Counted from the stretch's first letter, positions 15,985-24,070 are shown. The stretch is DNA of 64,000 bases from Pseudomonas sp. PB101 (GCF_009764265.1 NZ_RWIR01000007.1:186001-250000), one strand, 5' to 3'. Made by a program: numbers and translations. Notes: generated by a model from the letters alone, not told the origin.

Positions 15985-16999
15985 TTTCACTACTCCCTTC
16001 GGTAGCGTTAAGGCCATAGAAGAATCGCGGCGGTGAGGCCAGATGGCCAAGGTAAGGTTGAAGCTCGTCCTTGCCGAGCCAGAATTTGGATTGTTCAGAG
16101 GCTGCGCCCAGCAGGACCTCTTTTGCGGGGCCGTCTGCTTTATCAAGCGCAACGGCGCTAGCGCGCTCGTCAGTCAATGTTTCGTCGATATGGATGTAGC
16201 GGCCTGGGAGACGGTGACGAAGCATAAAATCGCTTAACGATTCAAGAACAGATATGGACAAGCCAAACAGGCGCTTGGGCGTATTTGCAGGGTTGATCCC
16301 TCCCCAGTCATAGGTTCCCCCGTCACGATTGCGCCCGGGGTTGGCGGTGAATTTCGAGGACATGGTGCCGATGGATAGGAGGTGCACGGCCTCGGAAGGC
16401 TGTTGGAAAAAAATCTGCGCTTCATGGGCCGCCAACAAGCCAGGGGCGTTGGCATACAACCCCCCATCGACGTACTGGTTGTTATTGAAAGTGTGTCGAG
16501 GGAAATAAGCAGGAGCAGCGCTCGTCGCTAAGGCGATGTCCACAAGCCGAAATTGATGGTCGCGTTTAAAGGAAAGATGATGCGGGGTCTTGAAGACTTG
16601 TGGCTGTCCGCTCGAGTAGTTGATCGCCGGAATGAGCACTGGATGTTTGCAGTTGCCCAGTGTGCGCTGACCGAAGAGCGACGGGTCACTGAGTAGGTTC
16701 TGTAGAGGTTCCGCAGAGTACGGCGCTCTCAGCATTCCCTTCAGAGAGAATCGTCGTTTGAAGATTTCTTCCCCGTGTTCAACAAACAGATTGACCATAG
16801 TTTTCGCAGGAATACCGGCAGCGATTGCCAGCGCAAGAATTCCTCCGATTGAGGTACCTGCAATCAGGTCAAATCGGGTAGCAATGGGCGCACCAATTTC
16901 TTCCTCTAAATCCGCGAGAATCTTCGCTGTATACAGCCCTCTAAAACCACCACCTGACAGCGCTAATATTTGAAAACGCTTTTGCCTTGGTTCAACCAC
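15968..16999 (-). CDS. capV: CBASS effector CapV, patatin-like phospholipase
   Basis: A 343-residue patatin-fold lipase that, on binding cyclic dinucleotide, degrades membrane phospholipids and kills the infected cell. It has the oxyanion loop GGGFRG (16-21), the nucleophile elbow GTSIG with S50, and the DGG motif with D178 completing the Ser-Asp dyad. The GTG at 16997-16999 was chosen because a perfect AAGGAGG sits six bases upstream; the frame stays open to 17125, but that extension has no lipase similarity. First gene of the operon. The pairing of CapV with a DncV-type synthase is the best characterised CBASS arrangement. Confidence 0.92.
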   Translation of the reverse strand: MVEPRQKRFQILALSGGGFRGLYTAKILADLEEEIGAPIATRFDLIAGTSIGGILALAIAAGIPAKTMVNLFVEHGEEIFKRRFSLKGMLRAPYSAEPLQNLLSDPSLFGQRTLGNCKHPVLIPAINYSSGQPQVFKTPHHLSFKRDHQFRLVDIALATSAAPAYFPRHTFNNNQYVDGGLYANAPGLLAAHEAQIFFQQPSEAVHLLSIGTMSSKFTANPGRNRDGGTYDWGGINPANTPKRLFGLSISVLESLSDFMLRHRLPGRYIHIDETLTDERASAVALDKADGPAKEVLLGAASEQSKFWLGKDELQPYLGHLASPPRFFYGLNATEGSSENVETE

Positions 17000-17109
17000 A
17001 GTAGTCCTCCTTGCGCAGTGGATAAGTGGGCAAGAAGCACTGTTTCTGACCTGCCATATCCAATTCTCCGAAAAACCCAAAATATGGGCTTTATGAATCA
17101 TCTGAACAC

Positions 17110-17138
17110 AACATAGTGTGGTCACTTGACGATTGCAA
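17110..17138 (-). promoter_or_regulatory. Candidate sigma-70 promoter of the CBASS operon
   Basis: On the minus strand, TTGCAA (17138-17133) and TATGTT (17115-17110) are separated by 17 bases, about 110 bases before the capV GTG. Each box matches the consensus at four of six positions. This is a prediction by eye. Confidence 0.35.
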
Positions 17139-17223
17139 GGTGTCAGCCTGTGGATAACTTGTTGGTATGTATATAGATACAGTCCGCAAGCCGCAGACCA
17201 TATAGGCTGGAGCGCTCAAGAAA

Positions 17224-17248
17224 AAAAAACTTGGATCCTAAGTTTTTT
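17224..17248. terminator. A/T-flanked perfect stem, possible bidirectional terminator
   Basis: AAAAAACTT-ggatcct-AAGTTTTTT is a perfect 9-base stem. The A-run and T-run would make it terminator-like on both strands, but the stem itself is AT-rich and weak. It sits among the DnaA-like boxes, so it could also be an unwinding element. Confidence 0.4.
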
Positions 17249-17517
17249 GAGAACGACGCTGTGGATTATTTTTGGCGCCTGAAAGTCGACAGGGATAGCT
17301 GTGGATAACTAATGGATTGCCGACCCACACATCCCCACCACGTTGAGCAAAATCATCATCGCCTAAGCTGCAGTGGAGCATGTATTCCAGTACAGCTAAC
17401 GCTGGATATCTTTGCGGTGGTGATGCTGGGGCAGGTTTTGGCCGATTGCTGCAAACCTAGAGGGAACGCATCCGATTTACGCAGAAGCTGCAGAAGTGGA
17501 ACGGTTAACTAGGTGCC

Positions 17518-17672
17518 ATTTTGCAATTTCGCAAAACCCTCAGACTTGCTAAAGGCTCGCCACCCACTCGCAGAGGAGCAGTATCAGAACGCCCCTATCG
17601 AGATAAGGACGAGGTCAATATGAGGGCGCTTTTTGACAATAAATCGTGAAATTTTGATGCAAATGGCAAAAC
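17518..17672 (-). repeat. Repeats at the right end of the island
   Basis: On the minus strand, GTTTTGCCATTTGCATCAAA (from 17672 inward) begins exactly at the last base before hrpB homology. A similar GTTTTGCGAAATTGCAAAAT lies at 17537-17518. The terminal copy also resembles the plus-strand sequence from 12301 (GTTTTGGACATTTACATG, then AAAATTTC and GAT-rich TTTA), so the two could be inverted ends of one element of about 5.4 kb. No flanking target duplication was found. Confidence 0.45.
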
Positions 17673-18053
17673 GTGGAACTCGTCGAAGATCAGCAGGCCC
17701 ACGCCTTCCAGCGCCGGGTCATCCTGCAGGCGCCGGGTGAGGATGCCTTCGGTGACCACTTCGATGCGGGTATTGGGGCCGACCTTGCTGTCGAGCCGAA
17801 TGCGATAGCCCACGGTTTCGCCGACCTTCTCCCCCAACTCGCTGGCCAGGCGCTCCGCTGCTGCGCGTGCGGCCAACCGGCGGGGTTCGAGCATCAGGAT
17901 GGTCTGCCCGGCCAGCCACGCCTCGTTGAGCAAGGCCAAAGGCACGCGGGTGGTTTTACCGGCGCCTGGCGGCGCTTCGAGCACGGCTTCGTGGCGTGTA
18001 GCGAGGGCTTCACGCAGGGCGGGTAAAACTTCATCGATCGGCAAAGAAATCAT
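17595..18053 (-). pseudogene. hrpB: hrpB remnant (ATP-dependent RNA helicase), cut off at the DEAH-type box
   Basis: The first 127 residues are normal HrpB helicase: Walker [10 protein letters not shown] near residue 28, [11 protein letters not shown] near 54, [10 protein letters not shown] near 101 and LIFDEFH ending at residue 127. Intact HrpB has more than 800 residues and continues ERSLDADL. Here homology stops at 17673 and the frame runs into 25 unrelated residues, then a stop. The break coincides with the right edge of the AT-rich island. The remaining part of the gene is not found in this window. The fragment keeps one helicase motif set but lacks the second RecA domain, so it is surely inactive. 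Confidence 0.88.
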
Positions 18054-18153
18054 GCTGGCTCCAATACAGAGCGGCGAGTATAACGGCGAACTGTTTGGCG
18101 TAGTCTGGGCTCTAACCAGTAACGTTATTGGCGTTCTACTCAGGAGATTTCAA

Positions 18154-18573
18154 ATGCGTGCTCCCTTTCGCCTGATTGGCGGTGTTCTGGTCGCAACCTT
18201 GCTGACTCAAGTGACCGCCTGCGGTTCGATCTTCTACCCCGATCGCCGTGGCCAGATCGAAGGCAAGATCGACCCGGCCATTGCCGTGCTCGACGCCGTC
18301 GGCCTGCTGTTCTACATCATCCCCGGCCTGATCGCGTTTGCCGTGGACTTCGCCACCGGCGCGATCTACTTCGAGCCAGGCAAGACCGCGCAGGTCGATC
18401 CGCAAACACTCAAGAACGCCATCGGCCCCGACGGCAAGGTCGATAACCGCAAGTTGCAGACTATTCTGGAAAGCGAGCTGGGCCGCAGCTTCCCGCTGGA
18501 CGATCCACGCCTGATCCAGAGCAAGGGCAGCGCCCAGCAACTGGCGATGTTCGGCCTGCAACCGGCCGCGTAA
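18154..18573 (+). CDS. Small lipoprotein of unknown function
   Basis: A 139-residue predicted lipoprotein. The signal peptide ends in a lipobox VTAC, giving Cys as residue 1 of the mature protein, followed by GSIFYPDRRGQ. A hydrophobic segment (AVGLLFYIIPGLIAFAVDF) lies near residues 52-70, then a polar C-terminal part with LESELGRSFPLDD. ATG 18154 has AGGAGA seven bases before it. It lies between the hrpB remnant and fieF and reads with fieF. Outer- or inner-membrane anchoring is likely; no enzymatic motif is seen. Confidence 0.8.
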   Translation: MRAPFRLIGGVLVATLLTQVTACGSIFYPDRRGQIEGKIDPAIAVLDAVGLLFYIIPGLIAFAVDFATGAIYFEPGKTAQVDPQTLKNAIGPDGKVDNRKLQTILESELGRSFPLDDPRLIQSKGSAQQLAMFGLQPAA

Positions 18574-18613
18574 TCCCTGCGCGCCAACGGACTCTTCAAG
18601 GAACGATTGACCT

Positions 18614-19510
18614 ATGACCTCCAGCTCCGAACACGCCCGCCTGCTGCGGCTGGCGACCCGTGCCTCGGTGGCGGTGGCGTGCACGTTGATCGTCGCCAAG
18701 GCCATCGCCTGGTGGCTGAGCGGTTCGGTGAGCATGCTCGCCGGGCTCACCGACTCGGCACTCGACGGCGTCACGTCGTTGCTCAACCTGTTGGCGGTGC
18801 ATTACGCCCTGCGCCCCGCCGACGATGATCATCGCTACGGGCACGGCAAGGCCGAGTCTCTGGCGGGCATGGCCCAGGCGCTGTTCATCGGCGGCAGTGC
18901 GGTGCTGATTGCGTTGCAGGCCTACGATCGGCTGAAACATCCCGAACCGGTCGGCGCGCCGTGGATCAGCATCGGTGTGATTGTGTTCTCGCTCGCCCTG
19001 ACCCTGGCGTTGTTGATGTTTCAACATCGGGTGGTCAAGGCCACCGGCTCCAACGCGGTGCGCGCCGACTCTCTGCACTACCGCTCGGACATGCTGCTCA
19101 ACGGCAGCATTCTGGTCGCGCTGGTGTTGGCCGGGTTTGGACTGCATCAGGTCGACCCTTGGTTCGGTCTGGGGATCGCTGCCTACATTCTCTGGAGCGC
19201 GGTGCAGATCGCCCGGGAGAGTTTTGCAGTATTGATGGATGAGGAACTGCCACCGGATGTCAGCCAGCACATGCTGGAACTGGCGTGCGGCGTACCCGGC
19301 GTGTTGGGTGCGCATGACCTGCGCACGCGGATATCCGGCAACCAGTGGTTTGTGCAGTTGCACCTGGAGTTGCCGGGGGAACTGACGTTGTCAGTCGCCC
19401 ACGGCATCAGCGATCAGGCGGCCGCAGCCATTCACAACACCTACCCGCGAGCCGAAGTGCTGGTGCACGCCGACCCGCAGGAAGTGGTGAAAGCCGCCCG
19501 GGCTCAGTAG
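18614..19510 (+). CDS. fieF: Cation diffusion facilitator FieF/YiiP-type
   Basis: A 298-residue metal/proton antiporter of the inner membrane that exports Zn2+, Fe2+ or related ions. Six hydrophobic segments lie in the first 210 residues. The transport-site residues are D47 and D51 (TDSALD) in the second helix and H155 and D159 (HYRSD) in the fifth, the DD-HD pattern of the Zn/Fe subgroup. The cytosolic C-terminal domain (about 210-298) is the usual metal-sensing dimer module. Its stop overlaps the end of the convergent gene by seven bases. Confidence 0.9.
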   Translation: MTSSSEHARLLRLATRASVAVACTLIVAKAIAWWLSGSVSMLAGLTDSALDGVTSLLNLLAVHYALRPADDDHRYGHGKAESLAGMAQALFIGGSAVLIALQAYDRLKHPEPVGAPWISIGVIVFSLALTLALLMFQHRVVKATGSNAVRADSLHYRSDMLLNGSILVALVLAGFGLHQVDPWFGLGIAAYILWSAVQIARESFAVLMDEELPPDVSQHMLELACGVPGVLGAHDLRTRISGNQWFVQLHLELPGELTLSVAHGISDQAAAAIHNTYPRAEVLVHADPQEVVKAARAQ

Positions 19511-20565
19511 TTCACCTGATAACCGCGACTGCTCAGGCAGTTGCCCTGGGCCTGTCGATAGGCTTGCACCACCGACGGGTCTGGCTGGTAGGTGGCGGTG
19601 CGTGGATCGAAACCACTCTGCTGCACCGCGTATTGATAACACTCGTAGCCATCCCGGCTGACCTGCTCCTGCGACTGCCCGTTGGCCGGATACGCTTCCA
19701 CGTCATAGCCATTGCTGGCGGCCGGTGGTTGCGATTGCGGTTGGCCAACCGGCGGCTCGACCACGATGTAATCCCGAGTGTTCTCCTGGTAGGCGTAATA
19801 CGAACCGGCCGCGAGGAACAGCAGCGCCCCGCCGATCCACACCTGTTCGGCGTAGTCAGGCAGGTAGCTGACGCGAATTCCGCGCGGTGGCGCTACCACC
19901 TCATAACGCGGGCCCAGCGGGCGATACCAGTAGCCCCCGGAATAGTAGTAATCCATGCCACGGTAAGGCACGCGGTAGTTACGCTCGGGGAAGCGGTCGA
20001 TCACCTGGCCGGGGCGATACCTGGGGCCCGGCCCCCAGCCGTTACCGCGTCCGCTCGGGCGTCCGTCCCAGTGATTGTCATTGTTCGGCGCACCGACATA
20101 GCCGTTCCAGCGCTGGTTGTTATCGTTGCGATGCGGCTGATCCTGGTAGTAACCGCGCTGCGGTTGCTGGGTCTGGCGCACGGTGTCGGGGCGGGGCTGG
20201 ATCGGCATGTCAGTGGCCGGCGCCTGCGGCGGTGGCGGTGGTGAGCGAACCCGGCTGTTGAAATCCGGTGCTGGACTCTCCTGCCCCTGGCCCTTGTTCT
20301 GACGTTGGTTCTGACCGTTGTGCTCGTACTGGCGGTTGTCGTTGTTCTGCGCGCGCGGCTGATTCTGTGGCGGGTTGTTTTGCGGACGTGGCTGGTTGTT
20401 GCCACCATGGCCCTGATCACCACCCTGGTTACCACCCTGACGCCCATCCTGGCCGTGCTGTCCGCCATCATGGCCTCGGTTCTGCGGCTCATCGGCCAGC
20501 GTTTGCGCGGTGACACTGACACACAGCAAACCAACACCGGCCAAACGCCAGATGCGCGATTTCAT
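19504..20565 (-). CDS. Secreted Gln/Asn/Gly-rich protein with conserved C-terminal domain (probably DUF6515)
   Basis: A 353-residue exported protein of unknown function. A signal peptide (RIWRLAGVGLLCVSVTAQ, cleaved near ALADE) is followed by a long low-complexity region of G, Q, N, H and R (about 25-130), proline-rich runs, then a compact domain with YRVPYRGMDYYYSGGYWYRP and a hydrophobic segment LLFLAAGSYYAYQ. The tail contains CYQYAVQQSG and ends NCLSSRGYQVNY. The disordered part suggests binding to the cell wall or a surface polymer. The start at 20565 was chosen because GAGGA lies just upstream. Convergent with fieF. Confidence 0.75.
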   Translation of the reverse strand: MKSRIWRLAGVGLLCVSVTAQTLADEPQNRGHDGGQHGQDGRQGGNQGGDQGHGGNNQPRPQNNPPQNQPRAQNNDNRQYEHNGQNQRQNKGQGQESPAPDFNSRVRSPPPPPQAPATDMPIQPRPDTVRQTQQPQRGYYQDQPHRNDNNQRWNGYVGAPNNDNHWDGRPSGRGNGWGPGPRYRPGQVIDRFPERNYRVPYRGMDYYYSGGYWYRPLGPRYEVVAPPRGIRVSYLPDYAEQVWIGGALLFLAAGSYYAYQENTRDYIVVEPPVGQPQSQPPAASNGYDVEAYPANGQSQEQVSRDGYECYQYAVQQSGFDPRTATYQPDPSVVQAYRQAQGNCLSSRGYQVNY

Positions 20566-20689
20566 GCTTTTCCTCATTGCGGGATAGGGCCTGTACATAA
20601 GACTGGGAAAGCCGTGGCCGGTTCTGCAACAGGTTATCAGTCACGCAACTTATTTATTGAGGACGGGGAGGAAAATTCCACGCAAGAAA

Positions 20690-20715
20690 AAGGGGAGACC
20701 CGTCGGCCTCCCCTT
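20690..20715 (-). terminator. Rho-independent terminator of a leftward transcript
   Basis: AAGGGGAG (20690-20697) pairs with CTCCCCTT (20708-20715). Read on the minus strand the stem is followed by TTTTTC. It lies 43 bases after the stop of the small open frame at 20759-20929, supporting leftward transcription there. Confidence 0.7.
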
Positions 20716-20758
20716 GGAAAACTTCGTCCTGGCTCGACGCTTATGACGTCGGCTCACC

Positions 20759-20929
20759 TCACGCCGTCTTCTGGACAGTGTGTAGCTCGGGGGCCGGCAC
20801 ATCCCCGGTGGGGGTGGCGGCCGCGGCTGGCCTGATTGGGCGAGTCGCAGTGGACTGTTTGTCCGAGCAGTGATTCTGGTGATAAGAATAGGCTCGGAGC
20901 GCCGGCAGAGGATTGCGAAGATTGCTCAA
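20759..20929 (-). CDS. Possible small protein, 56 residues, divergent from an Lrp-type regulator
   Basis: A TTG-started frame encoding MSNLRNPLPALRAYSYHQNH at the start, a central Ala/Pro/Thr stretch (RPAAAATPTGDVPAPE) and the end LHTVQKTA. No family is recognised. Support comes from the strong minus-strand terminator 43 bases downstream, the divergent arrangement with the regulator at 21003, and protein-like composition. Against it: no good ribosome site is visible before the TTG and no ATG is available. The transcript could instead be a non-coding or leader RNA. Confidence 0.4.
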   Translation of the reverse strand: MSNLRNPLPALRAYSYHQNHCSDKQSTATRPIRPAAAATPTGDVPAPELHTVQKTA

Positions 20930-21002
20930 TTAAACATCACTTGCGCAATTTTTAACCCCGGATACATAATCCGCCGCAATAGTTACGACAAAGGACTGAT
21001 TG

Positions 21003-21482
21003 ATGAGCAAGCTCGACCGTTATGACCTGAGTATTTTGGCGGAATTGCAGCGCGACGCGCGCATCTCCAACCAGGAGCTGGCCGAGCGCATCGGCCTGTC
21101 GCCTTCGCCGTGCTCGCGGCGGGTCAAGCAACTGGAAGACGACGGCTACATTTCCCGTCAGGTCGCCCTGCTCGACCGCAAGATGCTCGGCCTGAGCCTG
21201 ACGGCATACGTGCTGATCGGCATGGACCGACATACCCCGGAGCGTTTCGAGAATTTCGAACAGGCCATCCGCACTTTGCCGCAGGTACTGGAATGCAGCC
21301 TGGTGACCGGCATGGACGCCGACTATCAGCTCAAGGTCGTGGTGCCGGACATGGATCACTACCAGAAACTGCTGCTCGGGCATCTGACGCGGATTGAGGG
21401 TGTGACCAGCGTGCGGTCGAGTTTTGTGTTGAATCAGGTGTTGAATAGCACCGAACTGCCTTTGACTCATCTGCGCAGCTAA
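21003..21482 (+). CDS. Lrp/AsnC family transcriptional regulator
   Basis: A 159-residue feast/famine regulator. The N-terminal winged helix-turn-helix runs LDRYDLSILAELQRDARI, ISNQELAERIGLSPSPCSRR (recognition helix) and VKQLEDDGYI. The C-terminal RAM ligand-sensing domain runs from about residue 65 to the end (CSLVTGMDADYQLKVVV). Family members bind amino acids and control their transport and metabolism. AAGGA lies seven bases before ATG 21003. The likely target region is the divergent promoter shared with the small frame at 20759-20929. Confidence 0.92.
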   Translation: MSKLDRYDLSILAELQRDARISNQELAERIGLSPSPCSRRVKQLEDDGYISRQVALLDRKMLGLSLTAYVLIGMDRHTPERFENFEQAIRTLPQVLECSLVTGMDADYQLKVVVPDMDHYQKLLLGHLTRIEGVTSVRSSFVLNQVLNSTELPLTHLRS

Positions 21483-21487
21483 GTACG

Positions 21488-21580
21488 CCATCGCTGGCAA
21501 GCCAGCTCCCACAGTGTCAGTGTCGTATACAAATTCCGTGAACACTGCTGAACCTGTGGGAGCTGGCTTGCCAGCGATGG
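21488..21580. repeat. REPIN (paired inverted REP sequences)
   Basis: CCATCGCTGGCAAGCCAGCT (21488 onward) and its inverse ending at 21580 flank a 40-base spacer. Typical extragenic REP doublet of P. fluorescens, mobilised in trans by RAYT transposases. The spacer closely matches that of the copy at 46076-46166. Confidence 0.9.
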
Positions 21581-21695
21581 GGCCGGCACAGGCGACGAAT
21601 GACTGCGACACACCGACGCAGGTCAATACTGCACGCAGCCTGCCGGGCGTATACTCCCCGCGCCCTTTTAGCCTCGCCCGCGCTGGAGATGTTCG

Positions 21696-21905
21696 ATGGA
21701 TCCTGCAGTTTTTGAAGAATGGATGATGACCGGCCTGGTCACGATCCTGATCATTTTCATGGGTTTCATCGTCTGGGATCTGGCGAAGAAGTCCAAGGCC
21801 GGGCGCTTTGGCTCGTTCATTCTGTTCTTCGTGCTGGGCCTGGGCGTGGCCGCGTTCATCATCAAGAGCGTGGTGATCGGCCTGATCGAATCCGGCGCCC
21901 TATAA
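21696..21905 (+). CDS. DUF2788 small membrane protein
   Basis: A 69-residue protein with two hydrophobic helices ([19 protein letters not shown] and [20 protein letters not shown]) joined by the basic loop KKSKAGRFG, which by the positive-inside rule faces the cytoplasm. It matches the DUF2788 family of pseudomonads and relatives, whose function is unknown. Its stop overlaps the end of convergent rluE by six bases. Confidence 0.82.
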   Translation: MDPAVFEEWMMTGLVTILIIFMGFIVWDLAKKSKAGRFGSFILFFVLGLGVAAFIIKSVVIGLIESGAL

Positions 21906-22535
21906 GCGCGCCGGTACTTCTTTCCACTGGCCCTGGTCGAGCCCTTCGATCGTCCAGTCGCCGATCTTCACCCGCACCAGACGCAAGGTCGGCAAGCCGA
22001 CCGCAGCGGTCATGCGCCGCACCTGGCGGTTGCGCCCTTCACGAATCACCAACTCCAGCCAACGGGTCGGCACGCTTTTACGGAAGCGCACCGGCGGATT
22101 GCGTGGCCACAGCTCGGGCTCGTCCAGTTGCCGCGCCTCGGCGGGCAAGGTCATGCCGTCATTCAATTCAACGCCGTCACGCAAACGCTGCAATTGTTCG
22201 GCACTCGGCTCGCCCTCGACCTGCACCCAATAGGTCTTGGCCAATTTGTGTTTCGGGTCGGCGATGCGCGCCTGCAACTGACCGTCGTTGGTCAGCAGCA
22301 GCAAGCCTTCGCTGTCGCGGTCCAGCCGTCCGGCCGGATAGATTCCCGGTACATCGATGTAATCCTTGAGCGTCGCGCGCCCTTCGCCGTCGCTGAATTG
22401 CGTCAGCACATCGAAAGGTTTGTTGAACAGGATCAGCTTCGGCTCGGCCGGTGGTGCCTTGGCGACACGACGCGGGGCTGAAGGTGAAGGTTTCGCGCCA
22501 GGGCGACGGGAAACGGGGCGTTGAGGACGGGACAT
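21900..22535 (-). CDS. rluE: 23S rRNA pseudouridine synthase E
   Basis: A 211-residue RsuA-family pseudouridine synthase, expected to modify U2457 of 23S rRNA. After a basic Arg/Pro/Ala-rich N-terminal extension (about 30 residues), the catalytic aspartate lies in [13 protein letters not shown], with KPFDVLTQF before it and [11 protein letters not shown] near the C-terminus. There is no N-terminal S4 domain, which is usual for RluE. Convergent with the DUF2788 gene, with overlapping stops. Confidence 0.9.
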   Translation of the reverse strand: MSRPQRPVSRRPGAKPSPSAPRRVAKAPPAEPKLILFNKPFDVLTQFSDGEGRATLKDYIDVPGIYPAGRLDRDSEGLLLLTNDGQLQARIADPKHKLAKTYWVQVEGEPSAEQLQRLRDGVELNDGMTLPAEARQLDEPELWPRNPPVRFRKSVPTRWLELVIREGRNRQVRRMTAAVGLPTLRLVRVKIGDWTIEGLDQGQWKEVPARL

Positions 22536-22606
22536 GGCGAAGAGAACATCTAACGGTCAGGGCTGCTAATGCTAGTGCCCTGACCGCCAAATGACCATGA
22601 TAACCG

Positions 22607-24070
22607 TTAGCGGAACGGCGGCTCGTCGAAGCTGCGCAGTTTGCGCGAGTGCAGCGAGTTGAGTTCGGTGCGCAACAGATCCACCGCCTCGATACCGATC
22701 TTCAAGTGCTGGCTGACCGCGCGTTCATAGAAGGCGTTGGCCGAGCCCGGCAACTTGATTTCGCTGTGCAGCGGTTTGTCCGAGACGCACAGCAACGTGC
22801 CGTACGGCACCCGCAAGCGATAACCCTGGGCTGCGATGGTGCCGCTTTCCATGTCCACCGCCACGGCGCGGGACAGGTTGATCAGCGGCCGCTCCTGGGC
22901 CCAGCGCAGTTCCCAGTTACGGTCGTCGTAGGTCAGCACGGTACCGGTACGCAGGCGTTTCTTCAGTTCGTCACCCTTCTCGCCGGTGACGTTGGCCGCC
23001 GCTTGCTGAAGCGCCATCTGCACTTCGGCCAGGGCCGGAATCGGAATGTTCGGCGGCACCACCCGGTCGAGAATGCCGTCGCGACGCATGTAGGCGTGGG
23101 CCAGCACGTAATCGCCGATGGTCTGCGACTGACGCAGGCCGCCGCAGTGACCGATCATCAGCCAGCAATGCGGGCGCAGCACGGCCAGATGGTCGGTGAT
23201 GTTCTTGGCGTTGGACGGGCCGACACCGATGTTGACCAGGGTCACGCCGTGGCCGTCAGTGGCGATCAGGTGATAGGCCGGCATCTGGTAGCGGTGCCAG
23301 ACCACGCCGGCGGCAATCGCCGAGGCTTCGCCGTGATCCATGCTCTTTTCGATGATCACGTTGCCCGGCAGGACCATGCGCACAAAACGCGGGTCGCTGC
23401 GCAATTGCTCCAGGCCGTGGACGATGAACTGGTCGACATAGCGGTGATAGTTGGTCAGCAGGATCCACGGCTGCACATGCCGCCAGTCGCTGCCGGTGTA
23501 ATGCACCAGCCGGCGCAGGGAGAAATCCACCCGGGCGGCATCGAACAGGGCCAGCGGCAGCGGATCGGTGTTTTCCCAGTCGTACAAACCGTCGGCAATG
23601 CCGTCGGTCGCGGCCGACAGGTCGGTACTCGGGAACACCCGTGCCAGCACGGCAGCGGTGACGCCGGAGCCGGCCAGTTCATCGCCCTGCTCGACCACAT
23701 ACGGATACGGGATGTTCTGCTGGCTGACACCGACTTCCACGGTCACGGTGAAGTCGTGCATCAGCGGAACCAGTTGTTCCAGCAAGTATTTACGGAAAGC
23801 CGATGGGTGGGTGACGGTGACGCTGTAAGTGCCCGGCAACTGGACCTTGGCGTAAGCGCGAGTGGTCTGCGGGACTTCGCCTTGACAGTGATAGGTCAGG
23901 CGCAATTCGGGATAGCGGAACATCGAGCGCTGTTCGGCATCGGGCTCGACGCGGTCCTTGAGGTAGCGCTTGAGCGCCTGACTCAACGCGGTGGTTGCAC
24001 GATGGTGCAAGTGTGCAAGCCGATCCACGGCTTGCTCGGCGGTTTGAACGATAATAAAAGCTTCGGTCAC
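22607..24070 (-). CDS. amn: AMP nucleosidase
   Basis: About 487 residues, matching E. coli Amn along its whole length. It splits AMP into adenine and ribose 5-phosphate in the cytoplasm. The phosphorylase-type core shows TLVNIGVGPSNAKNITDHLA, WLMIGHCGGLRQSQTIGDYV and VAVDMESGTIAAQGY, with the C-terminus LHSRKLRSFDEPPFR nearly identical to the family. GTG 24070 was chosen since AGGA lies eight bases before it; the frame stays open to 24106, where an ATG is also possible. Monocistronic, flanked on its upstream side by a REPIN. Confidence 0.92.
   Translation of the reverse strand: MTEAFIIVQTAEQAVDRLAHLHHRATTALSQALKRYLKDRVEPDAEQRSMFRYPELRLTYHCQGEVPQTTRAYAKVQLPGTYSVTVTHPSAFRKYLLEQLVPLMHDFTVTVEVGVSQQNIPYPYVVEQGDELAGSGVTAAVLARVFPSTDLSAATDGIADGLYDWENTDPLPLALFDAARVDFSLRRLVHYTGSDWRHVQPWILLTNYHRYVDQFIVHGLEQLRSDPRFVRMVLPGNVIIEKSMDHGEASAIAAGVVWHRYQMPAYHLIATDGHGVTLVNIGVGPSNAKNITDHLAVLRPHCWLMIGHCGGLRQSQTIGDYVLAHAYMRRDGILDRVVPPNIPIPALAEVQMALQQAAANVTGEKGDELKKRLRTGTVLTYDDRNWELRWAQERPLINLSRAVAVDMESGTIAAQGYRLRVPYGTLLCVSDKPLHSEIKLPGSANAFYERAVSQHLKIGIEAVDLLRTELNSLHSRKLRSFDEPPFR

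Larger units (their letters stand above)
17017..17308 (+). repeat. Cluster of four DnaA-box-like sequences
   Basis: TGTGGATAA occurs exactly at 17149-17157 and 17300-17308, and with one change at 17260-17268 (TGTGGATTA) and 17017-17025 (AGTGGATAA). All are in the same orientation. This is the complement of the DnaA box TTATCCACA. They lie in the 595-base gene-free stretch 17,000-17,594 between capV and the hrpB remnant. They may be real DnaA sites (a replication origin relic, or DnaA control of the operon) or chance. Confidence 0.5.

Noticed and set aside
12673..16999. Reading the E1-E2-JAMM genes as a Bil-type ubiquitin-like antiviral system
   Set aside because: There is no ubiquitin-like gene, and a DncV-type synthase plus patatin effector are present, which defines CBASS.
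17312..17512. 66-codon frame between capV and hrpB
   Set aside because: No ribosome site, Cys/His-rich noise-like translation, no neighbour support.
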